Shown: positions 30,943 through 39,639, counted from the first letter of the stretch. The stretch: 56,485 bases of DNA from Agromyces mediolanus (GCF_014648575.1 NZ_BMRJ01000001.1:1237447-1293931); one strand, 5' to 3'. Notes: generated by a model not told the origin, from the sequence alone. Numbers and translations: made by a program.

Positions 30943-33267
30943 ATGGGACGGGCAGCTGCACGCGGCTACGAGGGCTTCGGCGGACGGGTCGAGGAGTTCG
31001 CCTCCGCCTCGACGCCCTGGGACCGCCCGCGCCGCGCCGCCCCCGCCGGGGCGCCGAACATCGTCGTCGTGCTCGTCGACGACCTCGGCTTCAGCGACCT
31101 CGGCCCCTTCGGCAGCGAGATCCCCACCCCGAACATCGACCGCCTCGCGGACGGCGGCTGGATCTTCACCGACTACCGCACCGCACCCGTCTGCTCGCCC
31201 GCCCGCGCCGCCCTGCTCACGGGCCTCAACCCGCACCGGGCGGGCTTCGGCACCGTCGCGCACGTCGACCCCGGCTACCCCGGCTTCACCTGCGAACTCC
31301 CCGAGGACGCCCCCACCCTCGCCGAGTCGCTGCGCGCCGGCGGCTACGCGACGTTCATGGTCGGCAAATGGCACCTCACCGTCGAGTCGGAGCTGCACGA
31401 CGGCGGCGATCGCGCCAGCTGGCCGCTGCAGCGCGGCTTCGACCGCTACTTCGGCAGCATGGACGGCTTCACCTCGCTGCACCACCCGCACCGGCTCGTG
31501 CGAGACAACTCCGTCGTCGACCGGCCGAGCCTGCCGGAGGGCTACTTCCTCACCGACGAGCTCACCGAGGAAGCGCTCGGCATGATCGACGGGCTGCGCG
31601 CCAACGACGCGGCCAAGCCGTTCTTCCTCTACTTCGCGCACACCGCGGTGCACGGTCCGGTGCAGGCCAAGGCCGAGGACATCGCCCGCCAGCGCGGCCG
31701 CTACGCCGCCGGTTGGGACGCCCTGCGCGAGGCGCGCTTCGCCCGGCAGCGCGAGCTCGGCATCGTCGCGCCGGGGACGCGGTTGCCGGAGGGTGAACAG
31801 GCGGATGCCGCGCTCATCCCGCCGTGGGAGTCGCTGACGGAGGCCGAGCGCGAGCTCTTCGCCCGGCACATGGAGGTCTACGCCGCGTCGGTCGCCGAGG
31901 TCGACGAGAGCGTCGGCCGGCTCGTGCAGCGGCTCGAGGAGCTCGGCGAGCTTGACCGCACGATCATCGTCGTCGCGAGCGACAACGGCGGCACCGCCGA
32001 GGGCGGCCCCGGCGGCACCCGCAGCTACTTCGCGCAGTTCGTCGCGGGCACGCCCGTGCCGGGCGACTGGGTGCGCGACGTCCCCCGCGAGCTCGAACTG
32101 CTCGGCGGGCCGCGCGTGCACGGCCACTACCCGGCCGGCTGGGCGCGGGTCTCGAACACGCCGTTCCGCTCCTTCAAGGGCGGGCTGTACGAGGGCGGCG
32201 TGCACGCCCCGCTCGTGCTCTCGTGGCCGGGCGCGCCCGTGCAGCGCGCCGACCGCGGCCTCCGTGGCCAGTTCGTCTTCGTCGCCGACCTCGCCCCGAC
32301 CCTGCTCGAGCTCGCCGGCGTCGCCCCGCTCGGGGAGCGGCACGGCCGACCCGCGCAGGAACCCGACGGGCGGAGCTTCGCCTCCGCGCTCGGCGACGCC
32401 ACCGCGCCCGGCCGCTCGGCCCAGTACTTCGAGAGCTTCGGCCGTCGGGCGATGGTGTCGGCGGGCTGGAAGGCGGTGTCCCCGACCGCGCCGACTCCGG
32501 CGGAGGGCGCCGCGGGCGGCCGCTGGGAGCTCTACGACCTCGCGGGCGACCCGAGCGAGACGCGCGACGTCGCGGCGGAGCATCCGTCCCTCCTCGGCGA
32601 ACTCGCCGAGAGCTGGCGCCGCGAGGCCTGGCGGAACACCGTCTTCCCGCTCGACGACGACGGCTCGCTGTTCCGCAGCCGGCCGGAGCGCGAGTGCGCG
32701 CTCGCCGAGCCGGTGCGGCTGCCGCCGTTCCGGCCGCCGCTCGAACGCTTCCGCGCCTCCCGGCTCACCGTGCTGCGCTCCTTCGAGGTGCGCGCCGAGC
32801 TCGTGCTCGGGCCCGAGGCCTCCGGCGTGATCGTCGCGCACGGCGACCAGGGCGGCGGGTACCTGCTCGCGATCGAGGGCGGCCGGCCGCTCGTCTCGTA
32901 CAACGCCTACGGCGTCATGCACCGGGCGCACGGCGCCCGGCTCGAGCCGGGGGAGCACCGGCTCTCGCTCCGGCTCGACGAGCTGGACGGCCTGCGCTGG
33001 CGCGTCGCGCTCGAGGTCGACGGGATGCCGGACGCCGAACTCCCGGCGGTGCCGATGCTGCTCGGCATGGCGCCGTTCACGGGGATCAGCGTCGGCTACG
33101 ACTTCGGCGGGCCGGTCGACTGGGAGCTGCACGAGCGGCACCCCGGCGGCTTCCGCTTCCTCGGCGGCGAGCTCGGCGCCGTCACCTACCTTCCCGGGGC
33201 GAGGTCCCGCCACGACGCGACCGTCATCCGACGGCTCGACGAGGCGGTGCTCGCCGTCGCCGACTGA
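30943..33267 (+). CDS. Arylsulfatase (type I, formylglycine-dependent)
   Basis: A 774-residue sulfatase of the alkaline-phosphatase superfamily. The core C-x-P-x-R signature is Cys84-Ser-Pro-Ala-Arg88 (VCSPARAALLTG), so Cys84 should be oxidised to formylglycine. Calcium ligands start with Asp46-Asp47 (VDDLGFSD), and VGKWHL and SDNGGTAEGG complete the site. About 200 C-terminal residues (from about 560) form an additional beta-rich domain. No signal peptide is present, so it probably works in the cytoplasm on an imported sulfate ester. The ATG at 30943 has GAGG 6-9 nt upstream. It is followed by a binding-protein gene. Confidence 0.92.
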   Translation: MGRAAARGYEGFGGRVEEFASASTPWDRPRRAAPAGAPNIVVVLVDDLGFSDLGPFGSEIPTPNIDRLADGGWIFTDYRTAPVCSPARAALLTGLNPHRAGFGTVAHVDPGYPGFTCELPEDAPTLAESLRAGGYATFMVGKWHLTVESELHDGGDRASWPLQRGFDRYFGSMDGFTSLHHPHRLVRDNSVVDRPSLPEGYFLTDELTEEALGMIDGLRANDAAKPFFLYFAHTAVHGPVQAKAEDIARQRGRYAAGWDALREARFARQRELGIVAPGTRLPEGEQADAALIPPWESLTEAERELFARHMEVYAASVAEVDESVGRLVQRLEELGELDRTIIVVASDNGGTAEGGPGGTRSYFAQFVAGTPVPGDWVRDVPRELELLGGPRVHGHYPAGWARVSNTPFRSFKGGLYEGGVHAPLVLSWPGAPVQRADRGLRGQFVFVADLAPTLLELAGVAPLGERHGRPAQEPDGRSFASALGDATAPGRSAQYFESFGRRAMVSAGWKAVSPTAPTPAEGAAGGRWELYDLAGDPSETRDVAAEHPSLLGELAESWRREAWRNTVFPLDDDGSLFRSRPERECALAEPVRLPPFRPPLERFRASRLTVLRSFEVRAELVLGPEASGVIVAHGDQGGGYLLAIEGGRPLVSYNAYGVMHRAHGARLEPGEHRLSLRLDELDGLRWRVALEVDGMPDAELPAVPMLLGMAPFTGISVGYDFGGPVDWELHERHPGGFRFLGGELGAVTYLPGARSRHDATVIRRLDEAVLAVAD

Positions 33268-33271
33268 CCGT

Positions 33272-33287
33272 GCCGGCATCCGCCGGC
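33272..33287 (+). terminator. Small hairpin between sulfatase and binding-protein genes
   Basis: GCCGGC (33272-33277) pairs with GCCGGC (33282-33287) around ATCC. It is short and has no T-tract. It may only attenuate or protect the mRNA. Confidence 0.25.
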
Positions 33288-33330
33288 CGACCCAGCTGTT
33301 CCGCACTCCCCCGACCACGAAAGGAACACC

Positions 33331-34851
33331 ATGAACCGCACCCCCATCGCGGCCGTCGCGCTCGTCGCGGCATCCGCCCTCGCCCTGACGGCCTGCTCGG
33401 CCGGCGGCGGCGGCGACGACGCCGCCGTCCCGAGCGAGCTGCGCATCGGCAACTTCGCCGACCTCACCTCCTGGGATCCGGCGAGCGCCGACATCGGCTT
33501 CAACGCCCCGTACCTCTCGGCGGTCTACGACCCGCTCGTCACGATCGACGGGGCGGGGGAGCCGCAGCCCGGGCTCGCGACCGACTGGGCCTTCTCCGAC
33601 GACCGGCTCACCCTGACGATGAACCTCCGCAGCGACGCGGTGTTCGCCGACGGTGAGCCCTTCGACGCCGAGGCGGCCGTCGCGAACCTCGCGCACCTCA
33701 AGGACGGCACCGTCTCGCGCGAGTCCTACCTGAACGTCGAGAGCTTCCGCGCCGTCGACGAGGACACCGTCGAGATCCGGCTCTCCCGCCGCGACGACCG
33801 GCTGCTGTATTTCATGGGCCTCGGGCGGAGCTACATGGCCGCGCCCTCGGCGATCGAGGCCGGCACGCTCGAGCAGGCGCCCGTCGGCTCGGGGCCGTAC
33901 ACGCTCTCCGACGCCACGATCCCGGGCGCCGAGTACCGCTTCGAGCGGGCCGCCGAGCACTGGGCCGCCGAGGAGTTCCCCTTCGACAAGGTCACCGTGC
34001 TGCCGATGCAGGACTCGAGCGCCCGCAACAACGCCCTCGAGGCCGGGCAGATCGACGTCAGCTACGGCGACGCGACGACCGTCGGGATGGCCGAGCAGCA
34101 CGGCTGGAACGTCGCCTCGCAGGTCGCCTCCTGGGTCGGCCTGCGCATCAACGACCACACCGGCTCGAAGCTCGCCCCGCTCGGCGACGCCCGGGTGCGC
34201 CAGGCACTCGCCTACGCCTTCGACGGCGAGGCGCTGCTCGCGAGCATCGGCGAGGGCGAGGGGGTCGCGACGCCGCAGCTCTTCGCCGCAGGCTTCGCGG
34301 GCTACGACGAGGAGCTCGACGGCCGCTACCCGCACGACCTCGACCGGGCGAAGGCGCTGCTCGCCGAGGCGGGCTACGCCGACGGCTTCGACGTGACGAT
34401 GCCGATGGCGCCGCCGTTCCAGCCGTGGCAGGCCGCGGTCGATCAGACCTTCGGCGAGCTCGGCATCCGCGTCACCTGGGACGAGTTCCAGTACGTCGAC
34501 TACCAGTCGAACGCGCCGAGCTACCCGATGTTCATCTCGGTGCTCGCCGTCGACTCGAACCCGACCGCGACGATCGCCCGCCAGCTCACGGTGCCGCAGT
34601 GGTACATGCCGGAGCCGGACATCGCGCAGTTCCCCGGGCTGCAGGCGCAGGTCGACCGGGCGCTCGACGCGGAGCCGGGGGAGGCGCAGCAGGCCGAGAT
34701 CCAGGCGCTGAACGCGATGCTCGTCGAGGAGGCCTGGCAGGTGGTCTGGTACCAGGCGAACGACATCTACGTGACGGTCGCGGGCATCGAGCTCACCCCG
34801 GTCACCGGCATGAAGTTCCCGTCGCTGCGGCAGATCCAGCCGACGGCCTGA
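33331..34851 (+). CDS. ABC transporter substrate-binding lipoprotein, family 5 (peptide/nickel/oligosaccharide type)
   Basis: A 506-residue extracellular solute-binding protein. The lipoprotein signal ends in lipobox LTAC (Cys22). The mature fold shows the family-5 hallmarks: 'SWDPASADIGFNAPYLSAVYDPLV', then 'PGLATDWAFSDDRLTLTMNLR' and 'PFDAEAAVANL'. AAAGGA is 6 nt before the ATG. It is placed 63 bp after the sulfatase on the same strand, suggesting that it captures the sulfatase's substrate. No matching permease or ATPase genes are nearby, so it must share or recruit a transporter encoded elsewhere. Confidence 0.9.
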   Translation: MNRTPIAAVALVAASALALTACSAGGGGDDAAVPSELRIGNFADLTSWDPASADIGFNAPYLSAVYDPLVTIDGAGEPQPGLATDWAFSDDRLTLTMNLRSDAVFADGEPFDAEAAVANLAHLKDGTVSRESYLNVESFRAVDEDTVEIRLSRRDDRLLYFMGLGRSYMAAPSAIEAGTLEQAPVGSGPYTLSDATIPGAEYRFERAAEHWAAEEFPFDKVTVLPMQDSSARNNALEAGQIDVSYGDATTVGMAEQHGWNVASQVASWVGLRINDHTGSKLAPLGDARVRQALAYAFDGEALLASIGEGEGVATPQLFAAGFAGYDEELDGRYPHDLDRAKALLAEAGYADGFDVTMPMAPPFQPWQAAVDQTFGELGIRVTWDEFQYVDYQSNAPSYPMFISVLAVDSNPTATIARQLTVPQWYMPEPDIAQFPGLQAQVDRALDAEPGEAQQAEIQALNAMLVEEAWQVVWYQANDIYVTVAGIELTPVTGMKFPSLRQIQPTA

Positions 34852-34869
34852 CGGGAGACGGCCGCGGCC

Positions 34870-34896
34870 GGTCCGTCCTCGCGGGGAGGGCGGACC
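34870..34896. terminator. Hairpin between convergent operons
   Basis: GGTCCGTCCTC (34870-34880) pairs with GAGGGCGGACC (34886-34896) through 10 Watson-Crick pairs and one G-T pair around a 5-nt loop. It lies in the 72-bp gap between the binding-protein gene and the convergent isomerase gene, suited to two-way termination. Confidence 0.5.
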
Positions 34897-34923
34897 TGCC
34901 GCGGTGCGCGCTGCTCTGTCGGC

Positions 34924-35808
34924 TCAGGCCGCCGGGGCGGCGGCCGCGGCGAGGTGCGGCGCGACGGCCGCGGCGAAGCTCGCCGAGGTGCGCGCGGCGA
35001 CCTCGGCGTGCGGGCTCGCCCAGATGTCGGCGTTGAAGAGCTCGACCTCGACGTCGCCCGTGTAGCCCGCCGCCTCGACCGCGGCGGTCAGCCCGGCGAA
35101 GTCGACGACGCCCTCGCCCGGGTAGTGCCGGGAGAGCAGCACGTCGGCGGCGAGCGGGGTCCTCCAGTCGCAGACCTGGTACGTCGCGATGCGGCCCTCC
35201 CGGCCCGCGCGCGCGATCTGCGGCAGCACCTCCGGGTCCCACCAGAGGTGGAAGGTGTCGACGGCGACGCCGACCGTCTGCGGCGCGAAGGGCGCCGCGA
35301 GATCCAGCGCCTGGCGCAGGGTCGACACCACGGCGCGGTCCGAGGCGTACATGGGGTGCAGCGGCTCGATCGCGAGCGTCACGCCGGCGGCGGATGCCTC
35401 GGGCGCGAGTTCCCCGAGGGCGTCGGCCACCCGGTCGCGGGCGCCGATGAGGTCCGTCGACCCCTCGGGGAGTCCGCCCGCGACCAGGACCAGGACCGCG
35501 CGGGAGCCGACGGCGCCGGACTCGGCGAGCACCGCCGTCTCCTCGATCGCGCGGCGATTCTCGTCGATCGACGCCCGGCGGGCCGGGCCCTCCGCCATCG
35601 TGAAGAAGCCCTGCCGGCAGAGCGTCGAAAGCCGCAGCCCCGAGTCGTGGAAGCGGCGGGCGGCGGCGGCGAGGCCGACCTCGGCGATCGGCTCGCGCCA
35701 GAGGCCGACCGAGCGGTAGCCGGCGTCGACGAGCACGCGCAGCGACTCGTCGAAGCCCGCGTGCTTGATCGTGCCGACGTTCATCGACAGCCGGGGGTGC
35801 GCGCTCAT
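34924..35808 (-). CDS. Sugar phosphate isomerase/epimerase (xylose-isomerase-like TIM barrel)
   Basis: A 294-residue AP-endonuclease-2/xylose-isomerase-like barrel. Metal-binding residues are suggested by 'LAIEPLHP' (Glu, His), 'VAVDTFHLWWDPE' (Asp, His) and 'DVEVELFNADIW' (Glu) at the expected strand ends. Members isomerise or epimerise keto-sugars, inositols or sugar acids, or act on 3-keto-glycosides. It is the last gene of a three-gene catabolic operon and overlaps the DUF993 gene by 4 nt (ATGA). Confidence 0.87.
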   Translation of the reverse strand: MSAHPRLSMNVGTIKHAGFDESLRVLVDAGYRSVGLWREPIAEVGLAAAARRFHDSGLRLSTLCRQGFFTMAEGPARRASIDENRRAIEETAVLAESGAVGSRAVLVLVAGGLPEGSTDLIGARDRVADALGELAPEASAAGVTLAIEPLHPMYASDRAVVSTLRQALDLAAPFAPQTVGVAVDTFHLWWDPEVLPQIARAGREGRIATYQVCDWRTPLAADVLLSRHYPGEGVVDFAGLTAAVEAAGYTGDVEVELFNADIWASPHAEVAARTSASFAAAVAPHLAAAAAPAA

Positions 35809-37061
35809 GCGCCGGCCCCGACCGGGACGGCGGCGCTGCGCGCCTCGATCCCGTTCACCCCGAGCAGCGCGTGCCAGCGCGCCGCGGCGAGCTCGGGCCG
35901 CTCGAGCGCGCCCGCCTCGTTCGCGAGCTCGACGATGCGGGAGAGGTGCGGCAGGCTGCGGGCGGCGTGCAGGCCGCCGACCATCTGGAAGGCGGGCTGG
36001 TGCCCGTTCAGCCAGGCGAGGAACGCGACGCCCGTCTTGTAGTAGTACGTGGGGGCGGCGAACACCTGCCGGGAGAGCTCCTCGGTGGGCCCGAGGATGG
36101 CGCGGTACGAGCCGACGTCGCCGGCGTCGAGCGCCTGGATCGCCGCGGAGGCGTTCGGGGCGACGGCGGCGAACGCCCCGAGCAGCGCGTCGGAGTACGG
36201 CCGGCCCGACCCGTCGCCGGCGGCACCGGCACCGGCACCGGCGCCCTCGCCCTCGATGAGGCCGACGTAGTGGAAGTCGTCGCCGGTGAACATGCGCGCG
36301 GTCGCGGGCAGCCGGCGGCGCACCGCGATCTCGGCGTCCGCGTCGAGCAGGCTCATCTTCACGCCGGAGACCCGGTCCGGGTTCGCCGCGATGATGTCCA
36401 GCAGGGTGTCCGCCGCGGCATCCACGTCGTCCGAGCCGCTCGTACCGGGCTCCGTCGACGTGAAGTACCCCGCGAGCACCGGGTCGAAGGCGGGGCCGAG
36501 CCAGTGCAGCACGACGGGGGCGCCGGCCGCGGCGAGCACCTCGCCGTAGACGCGCCGGTAGTCCTCGGCGCTCTGCGCCGCCCGGGCGAGGTGCCGGCTC
36601 GCCATGAGCACGGCGCCCGCGCCGGCGTCCTCGGCGTGGTGCAGCTGGGCCCGGTACGCGTCGACGATCTCCGCGAGGGAGACGTGCTCGGCCTCGAGGT
36701 GGTCGGTGTTGACGCCCACGACGAGCCGGCCGCCGACCGCGTTCGCCTCGGCGGCGCTGCGGCTGATGAGCTCTCGGGTCGCGGCGGGGTCGAGGCCCAT
36801 GTTGCGCTGCGCGGTGTCCATCGCGTCGGCGACGCCGAGCCCCCAGCTCCAGACGTGGTGGCGGAACGCGAGCGTCGCGTCCCAGTCGATATCGGCCGGG
36901 ACGCCGGGGGTGTTGTCGGCCGAGGCGCGCGGCACGACGTGCGCGGCCGCGTAGGCGACACGGCTCGCCGGCGGCCGGCCGGGCTTCGTGAACGCGGGGG
37001 CCTCGCGCAGGGCGACGGCGCGCACGGCGCCGTCGCCCGCGAGCAGGGTGAGCGCGGTCAC
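35805..37061 (-). CDS. DUF993 family, dihydrodipicolinate-synthase-like aldolase
   Basis: A 418-residue protein of the DUF993 family, related to the DHDPS/N-acetylneuraminate lyase TIM barrel. Visible segments are 'DIDWDATLAFRHHVWSWGLGVADAMDTAQRNMGL' (about 58-91), 'VVGVNTDHL', and 'VSGVKMSLLDADAEIAVRRRL' whose Lys is the candidate Schiff-base residue; 'FTGDDFHYVGLIEGE' follows. The reaction is not known for the family. In this operon an aldol cleavage after dehydrogenation is plausible. The GTG start overlaps the upstream stop (GTGA). Confidence 0.85.
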   Translation of the reverse strand: MTALTLLAGDGAVRAVALREAPAFTKPGRPPASRVAYAAAHVVPRASADNTPGVPADIDWDATLAFRHHVWSWGLGVADAMDTAQRNMGLDPAATRELISRSAAEANAVGGRLVVGVNTDHLEAEHVSLAEIVDAYRAQLHHAEDAGAGAVLMASRHLARAAQSAEDYRRVYGEVLAAAGAPVVLHWLGPAFDPVLAGYFTSTEPGTSGSDDVDAAADTLLDIIAANPDRVSGVKMSLLDADAEIAVRRRLPATARMFTGDDFHYVGLIEGEGAGAGAGAAGDGSGRPYSDALLGAFAAVAPNASAAIQALDAGDVGSYRAILGPTEELSRQVFAAPTYYYKTGVAFLAWLNGHQPAFQMVGGLHAARSLPHLSRIVELANEAGALERPELAAARWHALLGVNGIEARSAAVPVGAGA

Positions 37062-38272
37062 GCGCCGACTCCGGCGAGCTCGGCGGATGCCTCGGCGCCG
37101 GCCGCGCCCGCGATCGTCACGTGCGGCAGCTCGACGCGGCGGCCCTCGGCGTTCGAGCGCAGGCCGGCCTCGGCGAGCAGCACGCCGCGCGCGCCGGCGA
37201 GGAAGTCGAAGCGGTTCGGGGCGTCCTCGATGACGTGGCGGAGGAACTCCTCCCACTGCGCCTTGAAGCCGTTCTGGAACTCCCGGTTGCCGGGCGACTC
37301 GATCCAATCGCCGGCGTAGTCGTGCGCGTCGGCGAGGTCGGGGTTCCAGACGGGCTTCGGGGTGGCGTTGCGCGGCTGGATCTTGCAGCCGAAGAGGCCG
37401 ACCACGGCCGAGCCGTGCGTGCCGTCGACCTGGAACTCGACGAGCTCGTCGCGGTTCACGCGGGTGGTCCAGCTGGAGTTGAGCTGCGCGGTCACGCCGC
37501 CCTCGAGCTCGAAGATCGCGTAGGCGGCGTCGTCGGCCGTCGCGGCGTACGCCCGGCCCTGCTCGTCGATGCGCTCGGGGATCTCGGTGACGGCCTTCGC
37601 GTAGACCGACTCGACCCGGCCGAAGAGGTTCTCGAGCACGTAGTTCCAGTGCGGGAACATGTCGACGATGATGCCGCCGCCGTCCTCGGCGCGGTAGTTC
37701 CAGCTGGGGCGCTGGGCGGGCTGCCAGTCGCCCTCGAACACCCAGTAGCCGAACTCGCCGCGCACCGAGAGGATGCGCCCGAAGAAGCCCGAGTCGATCA
37801 GGCGGCGGAGCTTCTCGAGCCCCGGCAGGTAGAGCTTGTCGTGCACGACGCCGTTCTTGATGCCGGCCGCGTCGGCGAGGCGCGCGAGCTCGAGCGCCTC
37901 CTCGAAGCTCTCGGCGGTGGGCTTCTCGGTGTAGATCGCCTTGCCGGCGGCGATCGCCTTGCGGAGGGCGGCGGCCCGCGCCTTCGTGACGAGGAAGTCG
38001 GCGTAGATCTCCCAGCGCGGGTCGGCGAGCGCCTCGTCGAGGTTCGTCGTCCAGTGCTCGATGCCGTGCTTGGCGGCGAGTTCGGCGAGCTTCTTCTCGC
38101 TGCGGCCGACGAGGATCGGCTCGAGCTGGACGCGGGTCTCGCCGTCGCCGAGGAGCACGCCGCCCTCCTCGCGGATGGCCAGGATCGAGCGCACGAGGTG
38201 CTGGCGGTACCCCATGCGCCCGGAGACGCCGTTCATGATGATGCCGATGGTGCGGGTGGGCTGCTCTGCCAC
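37058..38272 (-). CDS. Gfo/Idh/MocA-family oxidoreductase
   Basis: A 404-residue NAD(P)-dependent sugar or cyclitol dehydrogenase. The N-terminal Rossmann domain opens 'IGIIMNGVSGRMGYRQH', a somewhat unusual glycine-rich loop with an insert before the second strand. The conserved 'YTEKPTA' (Lys-Pro motif) is near residue 115. The C-terminal domain contains 'GGGIIVDMFPHWNYVLENLFG', where the DxxxH pair is usually catalytic. It is the first gene of the operon. A LacI/cre-like operator lies 48 bp upstream of the ATG. Confidence 0.9.
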   Translation of the reverse strand: MAEQPTRTIGIIMNGVSGRMGYRQHLVRSILAIREEGGVLLGDGETRVQLEPILVGRSEKKLAELAAKHGIEHWTTNLDEALADPRWEIYADFLVTKARAAALRKAIAAGKAIYTEKPTAESFEEALELARLADAAGIKNGVVHDKLYLPGLEKLRRLIDSGFFGRILSVRGEFGYWVFEGDWQPAQRPSWNYRAEDGGGIIVDMFPHWNYVLENLFGRVESVYAKAVTEIPERIDEQGRAYAATADDAAYAIFELEGGVTAQLNSSWTTRVNRDELVEFQVDGTHGSAVVGLFGCKIQPRNATPKPVWNPDLADAHDYAGDWIESPGNREFQNGFKAQWEEFLRHVIEDAPNRFDFLAGARGVLLAEAGLRSNAEGRRVELPHVTIAGAAGAEASAELAGVGA

Positions 38273-38319
38273 GGTGGTTCCTCTTCAGGTCCGGGAGCGC
38301 GGGCGTGATCGCCGCACTC

Positions 38320-38334
38320 GGGAAAGCGTTTACC
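38320..38334 (-). promoter_or_regulatory. LacI/cre-like operator of the Gfo/Idh-DUF993-isomerase operon
   Basis: On the reverse strand GGTAAACGCTTTCCC, 48 bp upstream of the dehydrogenase ATG. It is an imperfect palindrome centred on CG with the AAACG/CGTTT-like core of LacI-family sites. It matches the site at 38421 in 13 of 15 positions. Confidence 0.65.
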
Positions 38335-38418
38335 GAGAGTGTGGCATGCGGCGGAGCACCGCGCAAGAGCGGATGACGCGGGGTTGCCGCCCCGCCGCGC
38401 GGCTGCCATGATCGCAGC

Positions 38419-39555
38419 ATGGATAACGCTTTCCCGAACGGCGACGGAGCCGCTCGCCCGGCGGGTCCCCGCATCGTCGTCGCACCCGATTCGTTCAAGG
38501 GCAGCGCCACCGCGGCCGACGCGGCCCGGGCGATCGCCGGCGGCTGGGCTTCCGTGCGACCCTTCGACGAGCTCGTGCTGCGGCCCATGGCCGACGGCGG
38601 GGAGGGCACGCTCGACGCCTTCGCGGCCGCCGTGCCCGGCGCCGAGCGCCGCCCCGTCGTGGTCGCCGGCCCGGCGGGTGGTGAGCACACCGCCGAGTGG
38701 CTGCTGCTGCCGGACGGTACCGCCGTCGTCGAGCTCGCCGCGACGAGCGGCCTCACCCTGCTCGACCGGCCGCGCCCGCTCGAGGCGTCCACCCGTGGCT
38801 TCGGCGAGGCGATCGGGGCGGCGCTCGACGCGGGCGCGGAGCGGCTGCTGCTCGCACTCGGCGGCAGCGGATCCACCGACGGCGGCACCGGGGCGCTCAC
38901 GGCGCTCGGCGCGCGCTTCCTTCGGGCCGACGGCGCGCCGATCGCCCCGGGCGGCGGCGGGCTCGTCGAGCTCGATCGGGTCGAGCTCGACGGGCTGCGC
39001 GCCCTGCCGCCCGGCGGGGCGACGATCCTCGGCGACGTGACGAACCCGCTGCTCGGCGCCGACGGCGCGGCGGCCGTCTTCGGTCCGCAGAAGGGCGCCG
39101 ACGCCGCCACCGTCGCGCGGCTCGAACAGGGCCTCGCCCGGCTCGCCGAAGCCACCCCGGGCGGAGCCGCCCTCGCTGCCGCGGCGGGAGCGGGAGCGGC
39201 CGGCGGCACCGGCTTCGGGCTGCTCGTGTGGGGCGCCAGGATGAGCGGCGGCGCCGCCGCGGTCGCGGAGGCGATCGGCCTCGACGCCGTGCTCGACGGG
39301 GCGCGCATCGTCATCACCGGCGAAGGGCGCTACGACCGGCAGTCCGCCGCGGGCAAGGCCCCGAGCGAGGTCGCCGCCCGCGCGGCGGCCGCCGGCGTGC
39401 CCGTCGCGCTCGTCGCCGGACGGATCGAAGCCGAGACGAGCGCGTTCCGCGCCGCGGCGTCGCTCAGCTCGCTCGCGGGCTCGGGCGCGCGGGCCATGGC
39501 CGATCCCCTCGCCTGGCTCCGGGCCGCCGGGGTCGAGCTCGCCCGGGCGCGCTGA
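38419..39555 (+). CDS. Glycerate 2-kinase
   Basis: A 378-residue type I (GlxK/GarK) glycerate kinase. The family fingerprint 'IVVAPDSFKGSATAADAARAI' is at residues 19-39. It is followed by 'MADGGEGTLDAF', 'LALGGSGSTDGGTGAL' and the C-terminal 'ITGEGRYDRQSAAGKAP'. It phosphorylates glycerate to 2-phosphoglycerate, linking sugar-acid or C3 degradation to glycolysis. It is divergent from the Gfo/Idh operon; an operator of the same type as that operon's overlaps its first codons. A CATGAT -10-like box 6 nt upstream suggests a leaderless message. Confidence 0.93.
   Translation: MDNAFPNGDGAARPAGPRIVVAPDSFKGSATAADAARAIAGGWASVRPFDELVLRPMADGGEGTLDAFAAAVPGAERRPVVVAGPAGGEHTAEWLLLPDGTAVVELAATSGLTLLDRPRPLEASTRGFGEAIGAALDAGAERLLLALGGSGSTDGGTGALTALGARFLRADGAPIAPGGGGLVELDRVELDGLRALPPGGATILGDVTNPLLGADGAAAVFGPQKGADAATVARLEQGLARLAEATPGGAALAAAAGAGAAGGTGFGLLVWGARMSGGAAAVAEAIGLDAVLDGARIVITGEGRYDRQSAAGKAPSEVAARAAAAGVPVALVAGRIEAETSAFRAAASLSSLAGSGARAMADPLAWLRAAGVELARAR
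38421..38435 (+). promoter_or_regulatory. LacI/cre-like operator over the glycerate kinase start
   Basis: GGATAACGCTTTCCC lies inside the first five codons, immediately downstream of the putative transcription start. It is nearly identical to the operator of the divergent operon (GGTAAACGCTTTCCC). One regulator probably controls both transcripts. Confidence 0.65.
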
Positions 39556-39630
39556 GGCGTCCGCGCCAACCCAGGCGTCCGCGCCAGCCGAGGCATCCGC
39601 CCGCCTGCGCGCGCCGAGGCATCCGCCCGC
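39555..39630. repeat. Short direct repeats between glycerate kinase and GH9 genes
   Basis: AGGCGTCCGCGCCA occurs at 39555-39568 and 39573-39586, and CGAGGCATCCGCCCGC at 39589-39604 and 39615-39630. The 84-bp convergent gap consists almost wholly of these units. The second contains GGCATCC, which recurs throughout the window. Confidence 0.65.
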
Positions 39631-39639
39631 GGGGCCCCG

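Noticed and set aside
30865..34335. A 1156-codon reverse open frame opposite the sulfatase and binding protein
   Set aside because: It is antisense to two well-supported genes with clear active-site and lipobox motifs. The translation is Val/Glu/Arg-biased shadow sequence.
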